Shown one piece after another: positions 14,181 to 23,668 of a stretch of 64,000 bases of DNA. The notes beneath the pieces are model-generated. The model had not been told where the DNA came from. It ran no database searches and saw only the letters and a list, made by a program, of their open reading frames with translations. Within the stretch, counting starts at the first letter, position 1. Each line of letters begins with the position of its first letter. The DNA is from UBA2334 sp964396895 (GTDB lineage: Bacteria > Pseudomonadota > Gammaproteobacteria > Burkholderiales > Burkholderiaceae_C), in assembly GCA_964396895.1 (NCBI GenBank), contig CAYNGJ010000018.1:17327-81326 (forward strand), in the 5' to 3' direction. A program made the translations under genes and the position numbers.

Positions 14181-15428
14181 TCAGCGCGGCGGGCCGTTGA
14201 CGAACGCCACCATCCGGTGGGCGGCCTCCAGGCACTCGTCCGTGTCGGCCACCAGGGCCATGCGGATGCGTCCGGCCCCGGGGTTGAAGCCTTGGGCCTC
14301 GCGCGCCAGGTAGCTGCCGGGCAGCACGGTCACATTGTATTGAGCCAGCAGTGCCTGGGCGAAGTGCTCGTCCGCGCTCAGCGCTGGCGTGGCCCAGTGC
14401 TCGGGCACGGCGGCCCACAGGTAAAAGCCCGCGTCGGGCAGGGCCACGTCGAGCACGCTGGCCAGCACGGGGGTGACCTGGGCAAATTTGGTGCGGTACT
14501 GGGCGCGGTTGTCCACCACGTGCGCCTCGTCCTGCCAGGCGGCCACGCTGGCGGCCTGCACCACGGGGCTCATGGCGCTGCCGTGGTAGGTGCGGTAGAG
14601 CAAAAATGCCTTGATGAGCGCCGCGTCGCCCGCCACAAAACCGCTGCGCATGCCGGGCACGTTGCTGCGTTTGGACAAGCTGGTGAACATGACCAGGTTT
14701 TTGAAGTCTGTCCGGCCCAGTTGGGCCGCCGCCTCCAGGCCGCCCAGGGGCGCCTCGTCACGGAAGTAAATTTCGCTGTAGCACTCGTCCGAGGCAATCA
14801 CAAAGCCAAAGCGGTCGCTCAACTCAAACAGCTTGCGCCACTCGTCCAGTGGCATGACCGCGCCCGTGGGGTTGCCCGGCGAGCACACAAACAGCAGTTG
14901 GGTGTTGGCCCACACGGCGTCGGGCACGCTGTCCCAGGCCACGGCAAAGTTGCGCGCCGGGTCGCTGGGGACGTAGTGGGGCGTGGCCCCGGCCAGCAGG
15001 GCCGCGCCCTCGTAAATTTGGTAGAACGGGTTGGGGCACACCACCAGGGGGCCGGGTTGGCCCTGCACGCCGGGGCGGGTGGGGTCCATCACCGTCTGCG
15101 CAAAGGCAAACAGTGCCTCGCGCGAGCCGTTCACCGGCAGCACCTGTGTGGCCGCGTCCAGGTCCAGGCCGTAGCGACGCTGCACCCAGTCGGCACAGGC
15201 TTTTCGCAGGGCGGGTTCGCCCGCCGTGGCCGGGTAGCCCGCCAGCCCGCTGGGCTGGGCCAGGGCGCTGGCGTGCAGTGCCTCGACCACCAAAGCCGGG
15301 GTGGCGTGCTTGGGCTCGCCAATGCCCAGGCTGATGGGGCGCAGGGCCGGGTTGGGCGTGACCCCGGCAAACAGCTTTTTCAGGCGTTCGAAGGGGTAGG
15401 GCTGGAGTTTGGAGAGCAGCGGGTTCAT
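14181..15428 (-). CDS. dapC: Succinyldiaminopimelate transaminase
   Basis: PLP-dependent class I/II aminotransferase that forms N-succinyl-LL-diaminopimelate from the keto acid and glutamate. 415 residues from the ATG at 15428, chosen because MNPLLSKLQPYPFERL is the conserved N-terminus; the frame is open further upstream through the intergenic palindrome. PLP-site landmarks are VCSPGNPTGAV, DECYSEIYF, and the lysine segment FTSLSKRSNVPGMRSG. It is the first gene of dapC-dapD-pilU-dapE and is divergent from smc. Confidence 0.95.
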   Translation of the reverse strand: MNPLLSKLQPYPFERLKKLFAGVTPNPALRPISLGIGEPKHATPALVVEALHASALAQPSGLAGYPATAGEPALRKACADWVQRRYGLDLDAATQVLPVNGSREALFAFAQTVMDPTRPGVQGQPGPLVVCPNPFYQIYEGAALLAGATPHYVPSDPARNFAVAWDSVPDAVWANTQLLFVCSPGNPTGAVMPLDEWRKLFELSDRFGFVIASDECYSEIYFRDEAPLGGLEAAAQLGRTDFKNLVMFTSLSKRSNVPGMRSGFVAGDAALIKAFLLYRTYHGSAMSPVVQAASVAAWQDEAHVVDNRAQYRTKFAQVTPVLASVLDVALPDAGFYLWAAVPEHWATPALSADEHFAQALLAQYNVTVLPGSYLAREAQGFNPGAGRIRMALVADTDECLEAAHRMVAFVNGPPR

Positions 15429-15481
15429 GGGGGGCAGATTATCGGCGCTGTGGGCAGAGGGGGCGGCCGGTGGGGGCGGCA

Positions 15482-15499
15482 CTCAGGGTGAACCCTGAG
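15482..15499. promoter_or_regulatory. Perfect 18-bp palindrome between dapC and smc
   Basis: CTCAGGGT (15482-15489), GA, ACCCTGAG (15492-15499). Perfect eight-base arms with a two-base centre fit a dimeric DNA-binding protein better than an RNA hairpin. It lies 54 bases upstream of the dapC ATG in the divergent dapC/smc gap. Confidence 0.5.
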
Positions 15500-15512
15500 A
15501 GGGGCAGTTATC

Positions 15513-15525
15513 ATCAGCGGCTGAT
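15513..15525. promoter_or_regulatory. Second small palindrome in the dapC/smc gap
   Basis: ATCAGC, G, GCTGAT: perfect six-base arms around one base, 13 bases after the first palindrome. Possibly part of a divergent control region; may be chance. Confidence 0.3.
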
Positions 15526-15613
15526 TCAGGGGCCAGTGGGGAAGGCAAAAGCCAATGAAATCAACGAACACAACAACCCAATAACAAATCACACTCGGTT
15601 CTGGCAGGTCACG

Positions 15614-18600
15614 GTGCGTCTCAACTCCATCAAGCTTTCGGGCTTCAAGTCTTTTGCCGAACCCACCCACTTTCAGTTGCCCGGCCAGCTGGTGGGCGTG
15701 GTGGGGCCGAATGGCTGCGGCAAGTCCAACATCATGGATGCGGTGCGCTGGGTGCTGGGCGAGAGCAAGGCCAGTGAGCTGCGCGGCGAGTCCATGCAGG
15801 ACGTGATTTTCAGCGGCACCACCACCCGCAAGGCCGCCAGCCGCGCCAGTGTGGAGCTGGTGTTTGACAACGCCGACCACCGCGCCGGTGGCCAGTGGGG
15901 CCAATTTGCCGAGGTGGCCGTGCGCCGCGTGCTGACCCGCGACGGCAACAGCAGCTACTTCATCAACAACCAGCTGGTGCGTCGGCGCGACGTGCAAGAC
16001 GTGTTCCTGGGCACCGGTCTGGGGCCACGGGCCTACGCCATCATCGGCCAGGGCACCATCAGCCGCATCATCGAGAGCCGCCCCGAAGAGCTGCGCCTGT
16101 TTCTGGAAGAAGCGGCCGGTGTCTCCAAGTACAAAGAGCGCCGCCGCGAAACCGGCAACCGCCTGGCCGACACCCGCGACAACCTCACCCGCGTGGAGGA
16201 CATCCTGCGCGAGCTCAACGCCAACCTCGACAAGCTCACGCAGCAGGCGGCGGTGGCCACGCAATACAAAAGCCTGCTGGAGCGCTCAACCCTCCGGCAG
16301 CACCAGCTCTGGTTTTTGAAGCGCGCCGAGGCCGAGGCCGAGCAGTCCCGCATCCAGCTGGAGGGCCAGCGTGCACTGACCGAGCTCGAAGGCCGCATGG
16401 CCGACCTGCGCCGCACCGAAAGCGAGCTGGAAACCCTGCGCCAGGCCCACTACGCGGCGGGCGACCACGTCAACCAGGCCCAGGGGGCGCTGTACGAATC
16501 CACCGCCGACGTGGGCAAGCTGGAGGCCGAAATCCGCTTCGTGGTGGAAGGCCGCCGCCGCGTGGAGTTGCGCTTGGCCCAGCTGCGTGAGCAAACCGAG
16601 CAGTGGACCCAGCGCGCCCAGCAGGCGCACGACGAACGGGAGGCCCTGGGCGAGCAGGGCATGGGCGCCGAAGAACAGGCCGAAGTGCTGGCCGCCCAGC
16701 TCGAGGACCAAGCCGCCCAACTGCCCGCCCACGAAGACGCCCAGCGCCAGGCCCAGGGCCAGGCGGCCACCCAGCGCCAGGCCGTGGTGGCGGTGCAGCA
16801 GGCGCTGGGGGTACTGGCCGCCGAGCAGCGCAGCGTGGACGAGCAGACCCGCCAGCTCAACGCCCGGCGCGACAAGCTGGGCCAGGACCGCCAGGCGCTG
16901 GGCCTGCCCGACGAGTCCCGCCTGGGCCAGCTGCGCGCCCAGCTCGAAGAGGCCACCGAGTGGCAGGCCGAGGCCGCCGCCCGGCTGGAAGACGGCCAGG
17001 CCCAAACCCCCGTGCTCGATGACGAGCGCCGCCAGCGCCAGCAGCAGCTCAACGCCGAGGCGGCCACCGTGTCGCAGCTGTCGGCCAAGCTGGACGCCCT
17101 GCGGGCCCTGCAAGAAAAGGTGCAAACCAGCGGCAAGCTGCAACCCTGGCTGGCCCGCCAGGGGCTGGACGGCCTGCAGGCGCTGTGGAAGCGGCTGCAC
17201 ATCCAGTCGGGTTGGGAAACCGCGCTGGAGTCTGCCCTGCGCGAGCGCATGGGCGCGCTGGAGGTCAGCCGCCTGGACATGCTGCGCGCCCTGGCCGCCG
17301 ACGCACCGCCCGCCCGGCTGGCCTTTTATGCCCCGCCCGCAGCGGAAGCGGCCACCGTGCCGCCCGTCCCAACCGGCGTGGGGCAGCGCCTGTCCGAGCT
17401 GCTGCGGGTGGAAGACCCCGCCCTGCGCCACTTGCTGGCCGACTGGCTGCAGGGCTGCCACACCGCCCCCACGCTGGACGAGGCGCTGGCCCTGCGCGAC
17501 CGCCTGCCCCCCGGCGAGGCCATTTACACCCCGGCAGGGCACGCCGTGTCCCGCCACGCCGTGGCCTTTTACGCCCCAGACTCCGAGCAGTCCGGCCTGC
17601 TGGCCAGGGCCCAGGAAATGGAGCACCTCGAAAAAGAGGTGCGTGCCCACACCCTCATCGCCGACGAGGCCCGCTCCGCCCTGGCCCGCGCCGAGGCCGC
17701 CTGCGCCGACGGTGCCCAGCGCGTCCACACCGCCCGCGCCGAGGCCACCCAGGCCCAGTCCCGCTGCCACGAGCTGCAGGTGGAAGTGCTGCGCCTGAGC
17801 AACCAGGCCGAGCAGGCCCGCCAGCGCAGCGAGCAGCTCGCCGCCGACCTGGCCGAGGTTGATGGCCAGCTGGAGGAGCTGCAGGAGCGCCGCGTCACCG
17901 CCGAGGCGCGGTTCGAGGAGCTGGACATGCAACTGGCCGATGCCCAGGAGCGCCACGCCCAGCTGGAAGACCGCGTCACCGACACCGAGCGCCGCCTGGC
18001 CCAGGCGCGCGAGCACCTGCGCGCCCTGGAGCGCCAGGCGCAGGAAGCCACCTTTGCCCACCGCAGCCTGCAAGCCCGCCAGGGTGAATTGGCCCGTGCC
18101 GCCGACACCGCCCGCCAGCAACTGGCCAGCATTGCCCAAGAAGAGCAGCGCGCCCACGACGAAATGGCCCGCCTGAGCGACGCCGCCGCCCAGGGTGGCC
18201 TGCAAGAAGCGCTGGAGAAAAAGCTGGCGCGCGAGCAGGCCCTGAGCGCACGCCGCAGCGAGTACGACGACCTCAGCACCCGCCTGCGCGCCGCCGACGA
18301 GCAGCGCCTGAAGCACGAGCGCGAGCTCGACCCCATGCGCCAGCGCATCACCGACTTTCAGCTCAAGGAGCAGGCGGCCCGTTTGGCGTTTGAGCAATAC
18401 CGCCTGCTGCTGGACGAGGCCGGGCAGGCCACGCCCGAGGCCCTCGCGGTGCTGGCCGAGGGCATTGCCACCGAGCAGGTCAAGTTGCAGGGCCTGCAAG
18501 CCGAGATCGACCGCCTGCAGCGCGACATGGCCGCGCTGGGGCCGGTCAACCTCGCGGCGCTGGACGAGCTGGCCACCGCCACCGAGCGCAAAACCTTCCT

Positions 18601-19153
18601 GGACGCGCAATCGGCCGACCTGAACGAGGCCATACAGACGCTGGAAGACGCCATCCGCAAGATCGACGCCGAAACCCGCGACCTGCTGGGCAGCACCTTC
18701 GACGCCGTCAACATGCACTTTGGCCGCATGTTCCCCGAGCTGTTCGGCGGTGGTCAGGCCCTGCTGCGCATGACGGGCGACGAAATTTTGGATGCGGGTG
18801 TGCAGGTCATGGCCCAGCCGCCGGGCAAAAAGAACCAGACCATTCATCTGCTGTCGGGCGGCGAAAAAGCGCTGACCGCCATCGCGCTGGTGTTTGCCAT
18901 CTTCCAGCTCAACCCCGCGCCGTTTTGCCTGCTCGACGAGGTGGACGCCCCGCTGGACGACGCCAACACCGAGCGCTATGCCAAACTGGTGGCCAGCATG
19001 AGCAAGGGCACCCAGTTTTTGTTCATCAGCCACAACAAAATTGCCATGGAAATGGCACAACACCTGATCGGTGTGACCATGCAGGAGCAAGGCGTGTCGC
19101 GCATTGTGGCCGTGGACATGGAAGCCGCCGTGGGCCTGGCCCTGGCCGATTGA
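15614..19153 (+). CDS. smc: Chromosome segregation protein SMC
   Basis: Condensin-type ATPase, 1179 residues. The N-terminal ATPase lobe has Walker A GPNGCGKSN near residue 32; two long coiled coils rich in Glu, Gln, Ala and Arg flank a hinge (about 520-670), and the C-terminal lobe has the LLSGGEKALTA signature and FCLLDEVDAPLDDAN Walker B. The GTG at 15614 is chosen because VRLNSIKLSGFKSFAEPT is the conserved N-terminus; the frame is open back to 15470 but that stretch is intergenic in character. It begins the conserved betaproteobacterial order smc-zipA-ligA. The partners scpA and scpB are not here. Confidence 0.96.
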   Translation: MRLNSIKLSGFKSFAEPTHFQLPGQLVGVVGPNGCGKSNIMDAVRWVLGESKASELRGESMQDVIFSGTTTRKAASRASVELVFDNADHRAGGQWGQFAEVAVRRVLTRDGNSSYFINNQLVRRRDVQDVFLGTGLGPRAYAIIGQGTISRIIESRPEELRLFLEEAAGVSKYKERRRETGNRLADTRDNLTRVEDILRELNANLDKLTQQAAVATQYKSLLERSTLRQHQLWFLKRAEAEAEQSRIQLEGQRALTELEGRMADLRRTESELETLRQAHYAAGDHVNQAQGALYESTADVGKLEAEIRFVVEGRRRVELRLAQLREQTEQWTQRAQQAHDEREALGEQGMGAEEQAEVLAAQLEDQAAQLPAHEDAQRQAQGQAATQRQAVVAVQQALGVLAAEQRSVDEQTRQLNARRDKLGQDRQALGLPDESRLGQLRAQLEEATEWQAEAAARLEDGQAQTPVLDDERRQRQQQLNAEAATVSQLSAKLDALRALQEKVQTSGKLQPWLARQGLDGLQALWKRLHIQSGWETALESALRERMGALEVSRLDMLRALAADAPPARLAFYAPPAAEAATVPPVPTGVGQRLSELLRVEDPALRHLLADWLQGCHTAPTLDEALALRDRLPPGEAIYTPAGHAVSRHAVAFYAPDSEQSGLLARAQEMEHLEKEVRAHTLIADEARSALARAEAACADGAQRVHTARAEATQAQSRCHELQVEVLRLSNQAEQARQRSEQLAADLAEVDGQLEELQERRVTAEARFEELDMQLADAQERHAQLEDRVTDTERRLAQAREHLRALERQAQEATFAHRSLQARQGELARAADTARQQLASIAQEEQRAHDEMARLSDAAAQGGLQEALEKKLAREQALSARRSEYDDLSTRLRAADEQRLKHERELDPMRQRITDFQLKEQAARLAFEQYRLLLDEAGQATPEALAVLAEGIATEQVKLQGLQAEIDRLQRDMAALGPVNLAALDELATATERKTFLDAQSADLNEAIQTLEDAIRKIDAETRDLLGSTFDAVNMHFGRMFPELFGGGQALLRMTGDEILDAGVQVMAQPPGKKNQTIHLLSGGEKALTAIALVFAIFQLNPAPFCLLDEVDAPLDDANTERYAKLVASMSKGTQFLFISHNKIAMEMAQHLIGVTMQEQGVSRIVAVDMEAAVGLALAD

Positions 19154-19202
19154 GCCAGAATCCGGGGCATCGCCAACCGACTGACGCAAGAGAATTCACG
19201 CA

Positions 19203-20252
19203 ATGAGCAACCTTCAACTGGGCCTGGCCATGCTGGGCGGGGTCATTCTGGCGGCCGTGGTGGCCTACAACGCCTGGGTCACGCGCAAAAGTGCGCCCCG
19301 CAAGGCCGATGCGGGCAGTGCGCCCGTGGGCCAACCCGACGACGAGCGCCAGGAGCCCGCCTTTGACGCCACCGACCCGCTGCAGCCCCTGGACGAGGCC
19401 AGCGTGCCCGCCGCCCGCTCGGCCGACAAAAAGCCGGGGCTGGACGCCCTCATTGACGTGGTGGTGCCCCTGGCCCTGGAGGCCGAGGTGTCGGGCGACG
19501 CCATCCTGGCCGCCATGCCCGGCACCCGGCGCGTGGGCAGCAAACCCTTTGCCATCGAGGCCCGCCTGCCCGGCACCGACGAGTGGGAAAGCCCCCGACC
19601 CGGCCAGCGCTACAGCGCGGTGCAGGCCGGGGTACAGCTGGCCAACCGCCACGGCCCCTTGAACGAGATCGAGTTTTCCGAATTCGTCATGAAAACCCAG
19701 GCCCTGGCCGACGCCCTGGGCGCCACCCCCGATTTCCCCGAAATGCGCGACGAGGTGCTGCGTGGCCGCGAGCTGGACCAGTTCGCCAGCACACACGACG
19801 CGCAGCTGGGCTTCACCCTGCGCGCCGTGCAGGCCGCCTGGAGCCCCGGCTACGTGCAGCAGCACGCCGCCCGCCTGGGCTTTGTGGCGGGCGCGCTGCC
19901 CGGGCGCATGGTGCTGCCCGGTGCCGAGGGGGGCCAGGCGCCCGTGCTGGGCCTGATGTTCGACACCCAGGCAGCCCTGGCCGACGACCCCGAGCAAACC
20001 GCGCTGCGCGAGGTCAGCCTGTTGCTGGATGTGGCCCATGTGCCGCAGGCCGAGCGACCCTACCAGCGCATGCGCGAGGTGGCCACCGCCCTGGCCCAGG
20101 CCATGGACGGCGCCATCACCGACGACCAGGGCCAACGCCTGCCCGACGCCACGCTGGACCAGATCGGCAGCGACCTCGACAGCCTGTACCAGGCCCTGGC
20201 CGAGCGCGACCTGCACGCCGGCAGCGCCCTGGCACGCCGCCTGTTCAGCTGA
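19203..20252 (+). CDS. zipA: Cell division protein ZipA (FtsZ-binding domain protein)
   Basis: Inner-membrane protein that tethers FtsZ. 349 residues: one N-terminal helix (about 4-22, LGLAMLGGVILAAVVAYNAW), a charged proline-rich linker (about 25-75), and a C-terminal domain of the ZipA FtsZ-binding type from about 200 on (MRDEVLRGREL ... LLLDVAHVPQAERPYQRM). Sequence similarity to gammaproteobacterial ZipA is low, as is normal in this group; location between smc and ligA supports the name. The start follows an AGAATTC spacer after a weak AAGAG site. Confidence 0.82.
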   Translation: MSNLQLGLAMLGGVILAAVVAYNAWVTRKSAPRKADAGSAPVGQPDDERQEPAFDATDPLQPLDEASVPAARSADKKPGLDALIDVVVPLALEAEVSGDAILAAMPGTRRVGSKPFAIEARLPGTDEWESPRPGQRYSAVQAGVQLANRHGPLNEIEFSEFVMKTQALADALGATPDFPEMRDEVLRGRELDQFASTHDAQLGFTLRAVQAAWSPGYVQQHAARLGFVAGALPGRMVLPGAEGGQAPVLGLMFDTQAALADDPEQTALREVSLLLDVAHVPQAERPYQRMREVATALAQAMDGAITDDQGQRLPDATLDQIGSDLDSLYQALAERDLHAGSALARRLFS

Positions 20253-20266
20253 AGCGGGCGGCGCAC

Positions 20267-22435
20267 ATGGGCAGTCCCTCATTCCCACAGCAGGGCAATT
20301 TTTTTGATGAAAATAAGGCTTCAGCGCTTGATGGTATTGAATTGTCAGCTACTGAAATAGATGGTTTGGTGGCCCAGCTCAACCACCACGCCCACCGGTA
20401 TTACGTGCTCGACGCTCCCGAGGTGCCCGATGCCGAGTACGACCGCCTGTTCCAGCGCCTGCAGGCCCTGGAAGCCGCGCACCCCGAGCTGGTCCGCCCC
20501 GATTCACCCACCCAGCGCGTGGGCGGGCGGCCGTTGGACGGCTTTTCGCCCGTGCGCCACGCCGTGCCCATGCTCAGCATCCGCACCGAAACCGACACCG
20601 AAGCCACCGGGGCCGAGGCCTTTGACGCCCGCATCCGCCGCGAATTGGGCCTGGGCGAGTCCGACGCGCCCGTGCAGTACGTGGCCGAGCCCAAATTCGA
20701 CGGCCTGGCCATGGGTCTGCGCTACGAACACGGCGTGCTGGTGCAGGCCGCGACCCGGGGTGATGGCGAGGTGGGCGAGGACGTGACCCAGAACATCCGC
20801 ACCATCGGCCAAATCCCCCTCAAGCTGCTGGCTCGCCCAGGCCAACCCGTGCCCCCGGTGCTGGAGGTGCGCGGCGAGGTGTACATGCGCCGCGACGCCT
20901 TCGATGCCCTCAACGAGCGCCAGCGCCAAAAAATGGCCGCCGGGGTCAAGGGCGAAAAAACCTTTGTCAACCCGCGCAACGCCGCCGCCGGTGCCGTGCG
21001 CCAGCTGGACCCCGCCATTGCCGCCCAACGCCCCTTGAGCTTTTTTGCTTATGGCCTGGGCGAGGTGTCCAGCCCCGCCGACGGTGGCCCCTCCTGGGCC
21101 AGCCAGTGGGACATGCTGCAGGCCTTGCGGGCCTGGGGGTTCCCGGTGTCCTCGCTGGCCGCCGTGGCCACGGGGGCCGCAGAGCTGGTGGCCTTTCACC
21201 GGCAGCTGGGCCTGCAGCGCGATGCGCTGCCCTTTGACATCGACGGGGTGGTGTACAAGGTCAACCGCCTGGACCTGCAGCGCAGCCTGGGCTTTGTGAC
21301 CCGCGAGCCCCGTTGGGCCGTGGCCCACAAATACCCGGCTCAGGAGCAAATGACCACGGTGCTGGCCATTGAGGTGCAGGTGGGCCGCACCGGCAAGCTC
21401 ACCCCCGTGGCCAAGCTGGCCCCGGTGTTTGTGGGCGGCGTGACCGTGACCAACGCCACCCTGCACAACGAAGACGAGGCCCGCCGCAAAGACGTGCGCG
21501 TGGGCGACACCGTGGTGGTGCGCCGCGCGGGCGACGTCATTCCCGAAGTGGTGGGCGTGGTGCCCCGCAGCGGCACCACCGCGCCCGACGGCAGCCCTTG
21601 GCCCGAGCGCGGCGCGCCCTACACCGCACCCGCCCACTGCCCCGTGTGTGGCAGCGAGGCCGCGCGCGAAGAGGGCGAGGTGGACACCCGTTGCACCGGT
21701 GGTCTGTTCTGCGGCGCGCAGCGCAAGCAGGCCATCCTGCACTTTGCGCAGCGCCGGGCGGTCGAAATTGAGGGCCTGGGCGAAAAGCTGGTGGACCAGC
21801 TGGTGGATGGCCAGGTCATCCACACCCTGCCCGATCTCTACCGCCTGGGCCTGGTGGCCCTGGCCAGCCTGGCGCGCATGGCCGACAAATCGGCGCAAAA
21901 CCTGCTGGCCGCGCTGGAAAAGTCCAAACACACCACCTTGCCGCGCTTTTTGTTTGGCCTGGGCATCCGGCACGTGGGAGAAACCACGGCCAAAGACTTG
22001 GCCAAACACTTCGGGCGGCTGGACGCCATCATGGACGCCACCGAGGAACAGCTGCTGGCCGTGCGCGACGTGGGGCCGGTGGTGGCGCACAGCCTGTACA
22101 CGTTTTTTCAGCAGGCTCACAACCGCGAGGTGGTGGAGCAGCTGCGTGCCTGCGGCGTCACCTGGCCCGAAGGCGAGGGCACGGCCGACAACCCCACCCC
22201 TCAGGTGCTGGCGGGGTTGACGGTGGTGCTCACCGGCACACTGCCCACCCTCAGCCGCGATGCGGCCAAAGACCTGCTGGAGGCCGCCGGGGCCAAGGTG
22301 ACGGGCTCGGTCAGCAAAAAAACCAGTTTGGTGGTGGCCGGTGCAGAAGCGGGCAGCAAGCTCGACAAGGCCCGCGAACTGGGCATTGAGGTGCTGGACG
22401 AAGCCGGCCTGCTGGCCCGACTGGCGCGGGCCTGA
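20267..22435 (+). CDS. ligA: NAD-dependent DNA ligase
   Basis: Seals DNA nicks in replication and repair using NAD+. 722 residues from the ATG at 20267, 14 bases after zipA. Order of domains: Ia, NTase with the adenylated Lys143 in EPKFDG, OB fold, four-cysteine zinc finger (HCPVC ... RCTGGLFC), HhH, and BRCT to the end. The first 35 or so residues before IDGLVAQLNHHAHRYY are extra compared with the family and are largely encoded by a copy of the interspersed repeat (20310-20359), so the true start is less certain than the domain. No alternative ATG exists between 20267 and the conserved domain that would keep its first helix intact. Confidence 0.95.
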   Translation: MGSPSFPQQGNFFDENKASALDGIELSATEIDGLVAQLNHHAHRYYVLDAPEVPDAEYDRLFQRLQALEAAHPELVRPDSPTQRVGGRPLDGFSPVRHAVPMLSIRTETDTEATGAEAFDARIRRELGLGESDAPVQYVAEPKFDGLAMGLRYEHGVLVQAATRGDGEVGEDVTQNIRTIGQIPLKLLARPGQPVPPVLEVRGEVYMRRDAFDALNERQRQKMAAGVKGEKTFVNPRNAAAGAVRQLDPAIAAQRPLSFFAYGLGEVSSPADGGPSWASQWDMLQALRAWGFPVSSLAAVATGAAELVAFHRQLGLQRDALPFDIDGVVYKVNRLDLQRSLGFVTREPRWAVAHKYPAQEQMTTVLAIEVQVGRTGKLTPVAKLAPVFVGGVTVTNATLHNEDEARRKDVRVGDTVVVRRAGDVIPEVVGVVPRSGTTAPDGSPWPERGAPYTAPAHCPVCGSEAAREEGEVDTRCTGGLFCGAQRKQAILHFAQRRAVEIEGLGEKLVDQLVDGQVIHTLPDLYRLGLVALASLARMADKSAQNLLAALEKSKHTTLPRFLFGLGIRHVGETTAKDLAKHFGRLDAIMDATEEQLLAVRDVGPVVAHSLYTFFQQAHNREVVEQLRACGVTWPEGEGTADNPTPQVLAGLTVVLTGTLPTLSRDAAKDLLEAAGAKVTGSVSKKTSLVVAGAEAGSKLDKARELGIEVLDEAGLLARLARA
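20310..20359 (+). repeat. Interspersed short repeat, copy 3 (5-prime end of ligA)
   Basis: AAGGCTTCAGCGCTTG, a GGTATTGAATTG middle, and CAGCTACTGAAAT. Encodes the KASALDGIELSATEI part of LigA. Confidence 0.8.
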
Positions 22436-22448
22436 AGCGGCCCGCCCG

Positions 22449-22823
22449 TTACTTGAACTTGTAGTGGTCGCGGTTGAGCACCGCGGCCACGGCCGTGACC
22501 TCTTCGGGGAACATCTGCAGGCTGAGCATGGTGTTGCACTGTTCCACCATGCCGCGCAGCAAACCCGGCTCGTTGATGCGGCCCGCCGGTTTGTACATGG
22601 CGCTGCCATCCCCCCCCACTTTGCCCACATGGCACTGGGTGCATTTGCCCTGGGCAATCAGCTGTTCGCCCAGTTTCAGGTCGGCGTCTTTGAAAATGGC
22701 CGGTCCGGCGGCCTGCGCGAGTCCCGCGCCGACCAGGCACAGGCCAACCAGTGTGCCGCGCAGGGTGCTCAAAGGGGGGGCAATGTGAGGAATGTTGGCA
22801 ATCGAAGAATGGGTTGAATTCAC
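22449..22823 (-). CDS. Small c-type cytochrome, single heme
   Basis: 124-residue exported protein with an N-terminal hydrophobic signal (about 22-42, ending AGLAQAAG) and one heme site CTQCH at about 62-66. Near the C-terminus QMFPEEVTAVAAVLN provides a possible Met axial ligand and the final helix typical of class I cytochromes. A probable periplasmic electron carrier; partner oxidoreductase unknown. It converges with ligA 13 bases away and is divergent from the diguanylate cyclase gene. A TGCAAGGAGTAACGCC ribosome binding region precedes its ATG. Confidence 0.8.
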   Translation of the reverse strand: MNSTHSSIANIPHIAPPLSTLRGTLVGLCLVGAGLAQAAGPAIFKDADLKLGEQLIAQGKCTQCHVGKVGGDGSAMYKPAGRINEPGLLRGMVEQCNTMLSLQMFPEEVTAVAAVLNRDHYKFK

Positions 22824-22894
22824 GGCGTTACTCCTTGCATGGTCAATACCAGCCCGATGCTAGACTGTGTGGCATCAAGTCTCAAGCCAATGCT

Positions 22895-23668
22895 GTGAAA
22901 TCTCTTCATCCCAACCGTTGTGTCGATGTGGAAGCCCTGCGCCTCGATTCGGCCCTGAGGCTCATCGAGCAATCCGGTCAGGCCGTCCAGACCGAGGGTG
23001 AGGTGCCGCAGGCGTATGTGCAGTCGGTCATCGACGCGCTGTGCAGCCTGTCGTCGCGCGACTCGCTCACGGGTTTGGCCAACCGCCGCAGTTTTGCACA
23101 GGCCATGGAGCGCGAACTCGACCGTGTGGCCCGCATGGGCGACGAAGCCCTGTTGCTCATGGTGGACATCGACCACTTCAAGCAGGTCAACGACACACAC
23201 GGTCACTTGGTGGGCGACGAGGTGCTCAAACAGCTCTCTCAGCGCTTGCTGGACTGCGTGCGGCCCATGGACACCGTGGCCCGTTTTGGCGGTGAGGAAT
23301 TTGCCGTGGTGCTGCCCAACTGCTCACACACCTATGGCGAAGTGGTGGCCGAGCGCATCCGCCGCTCGGTGGAAGACAAACCCTTTGTGGTGGGCATGGG
23401 CTTGACGCTCAGCCTGACGGTGAGCGTGGGCGGTGCCTACGCGCCGCAGTGGATACGCTCCGAAGCCGCCATCTGGACCGAGCGGGCCGACCGCCAGCTC
23501 TACCGCGCCAAGCGCGAGGGCCGCAACGGCGTGTGCCTGGAAGAAACCTTTGACACCGTGGTGTCCATCGAGGAAAAAGAATTGTTGTACGGCGCGTTGA
23601 ATTTAGGCGGGTATGAACCCCTGCAGACCCTGTCTGCCGACGGCAACGGACAGATGAATCACCCATGA
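22895..23668 (+). CDS. Diguanylate cyclase (GGDEF domain), soluble
   Basis: Makes c-di-GMP from two GTP. From the GTG at 22895 the product is 257 residues: a short N-terminal helix-rich region (about 1-60), then a GGDEF domain starting DSLTGLANRRSF, with active-site GGEEF at 132-136 and an intact product-inhibition site RPMD five residues before it. No membrane segment. The start is uncertain: the only in-frame ATG (22751) lies inside the opposite cytochrome gene, and GTG 22895 lacks a clear ribosome binding site. The stop overlaps the next start (ATGA), so it is coupled to the FlhG-like gene. Unlike the LapD-like protein at 3148, this one should be active. Confidence 0.87.
   Translation: MKSLHPNRCVDVEALRLDSALRLIEQSGQAVQTEGEVPQAYVQSVIDALCSLSSRDSLTGLANRRSFAQAMERELDRVARMGDEALLLMVDIDHFKQVNDTHGHLVGDEVLKQLSQRLLDCVRPMDTVARFGGEEFAVVLPNCSHTYGEVVAERIRRSVEDKPFVVGMGLTLSLTVSVGGAYAPQWIRSEAAIWTERADRQLYRAKREGRNGVCLEETFDTVVSIEEKELLYGALNLGGYEPLQTLSADGNGQMNHP

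Noticed and set aside
16286..19189. A 967-codon open frame on the minus strand opposite smc
   Set aside because: It is the mirror of a GC-rich, Ala/Glu/Gln-rich coiled-coil gene; its Gly/Leu/Gln-rich translation has no domain and smc is certain.
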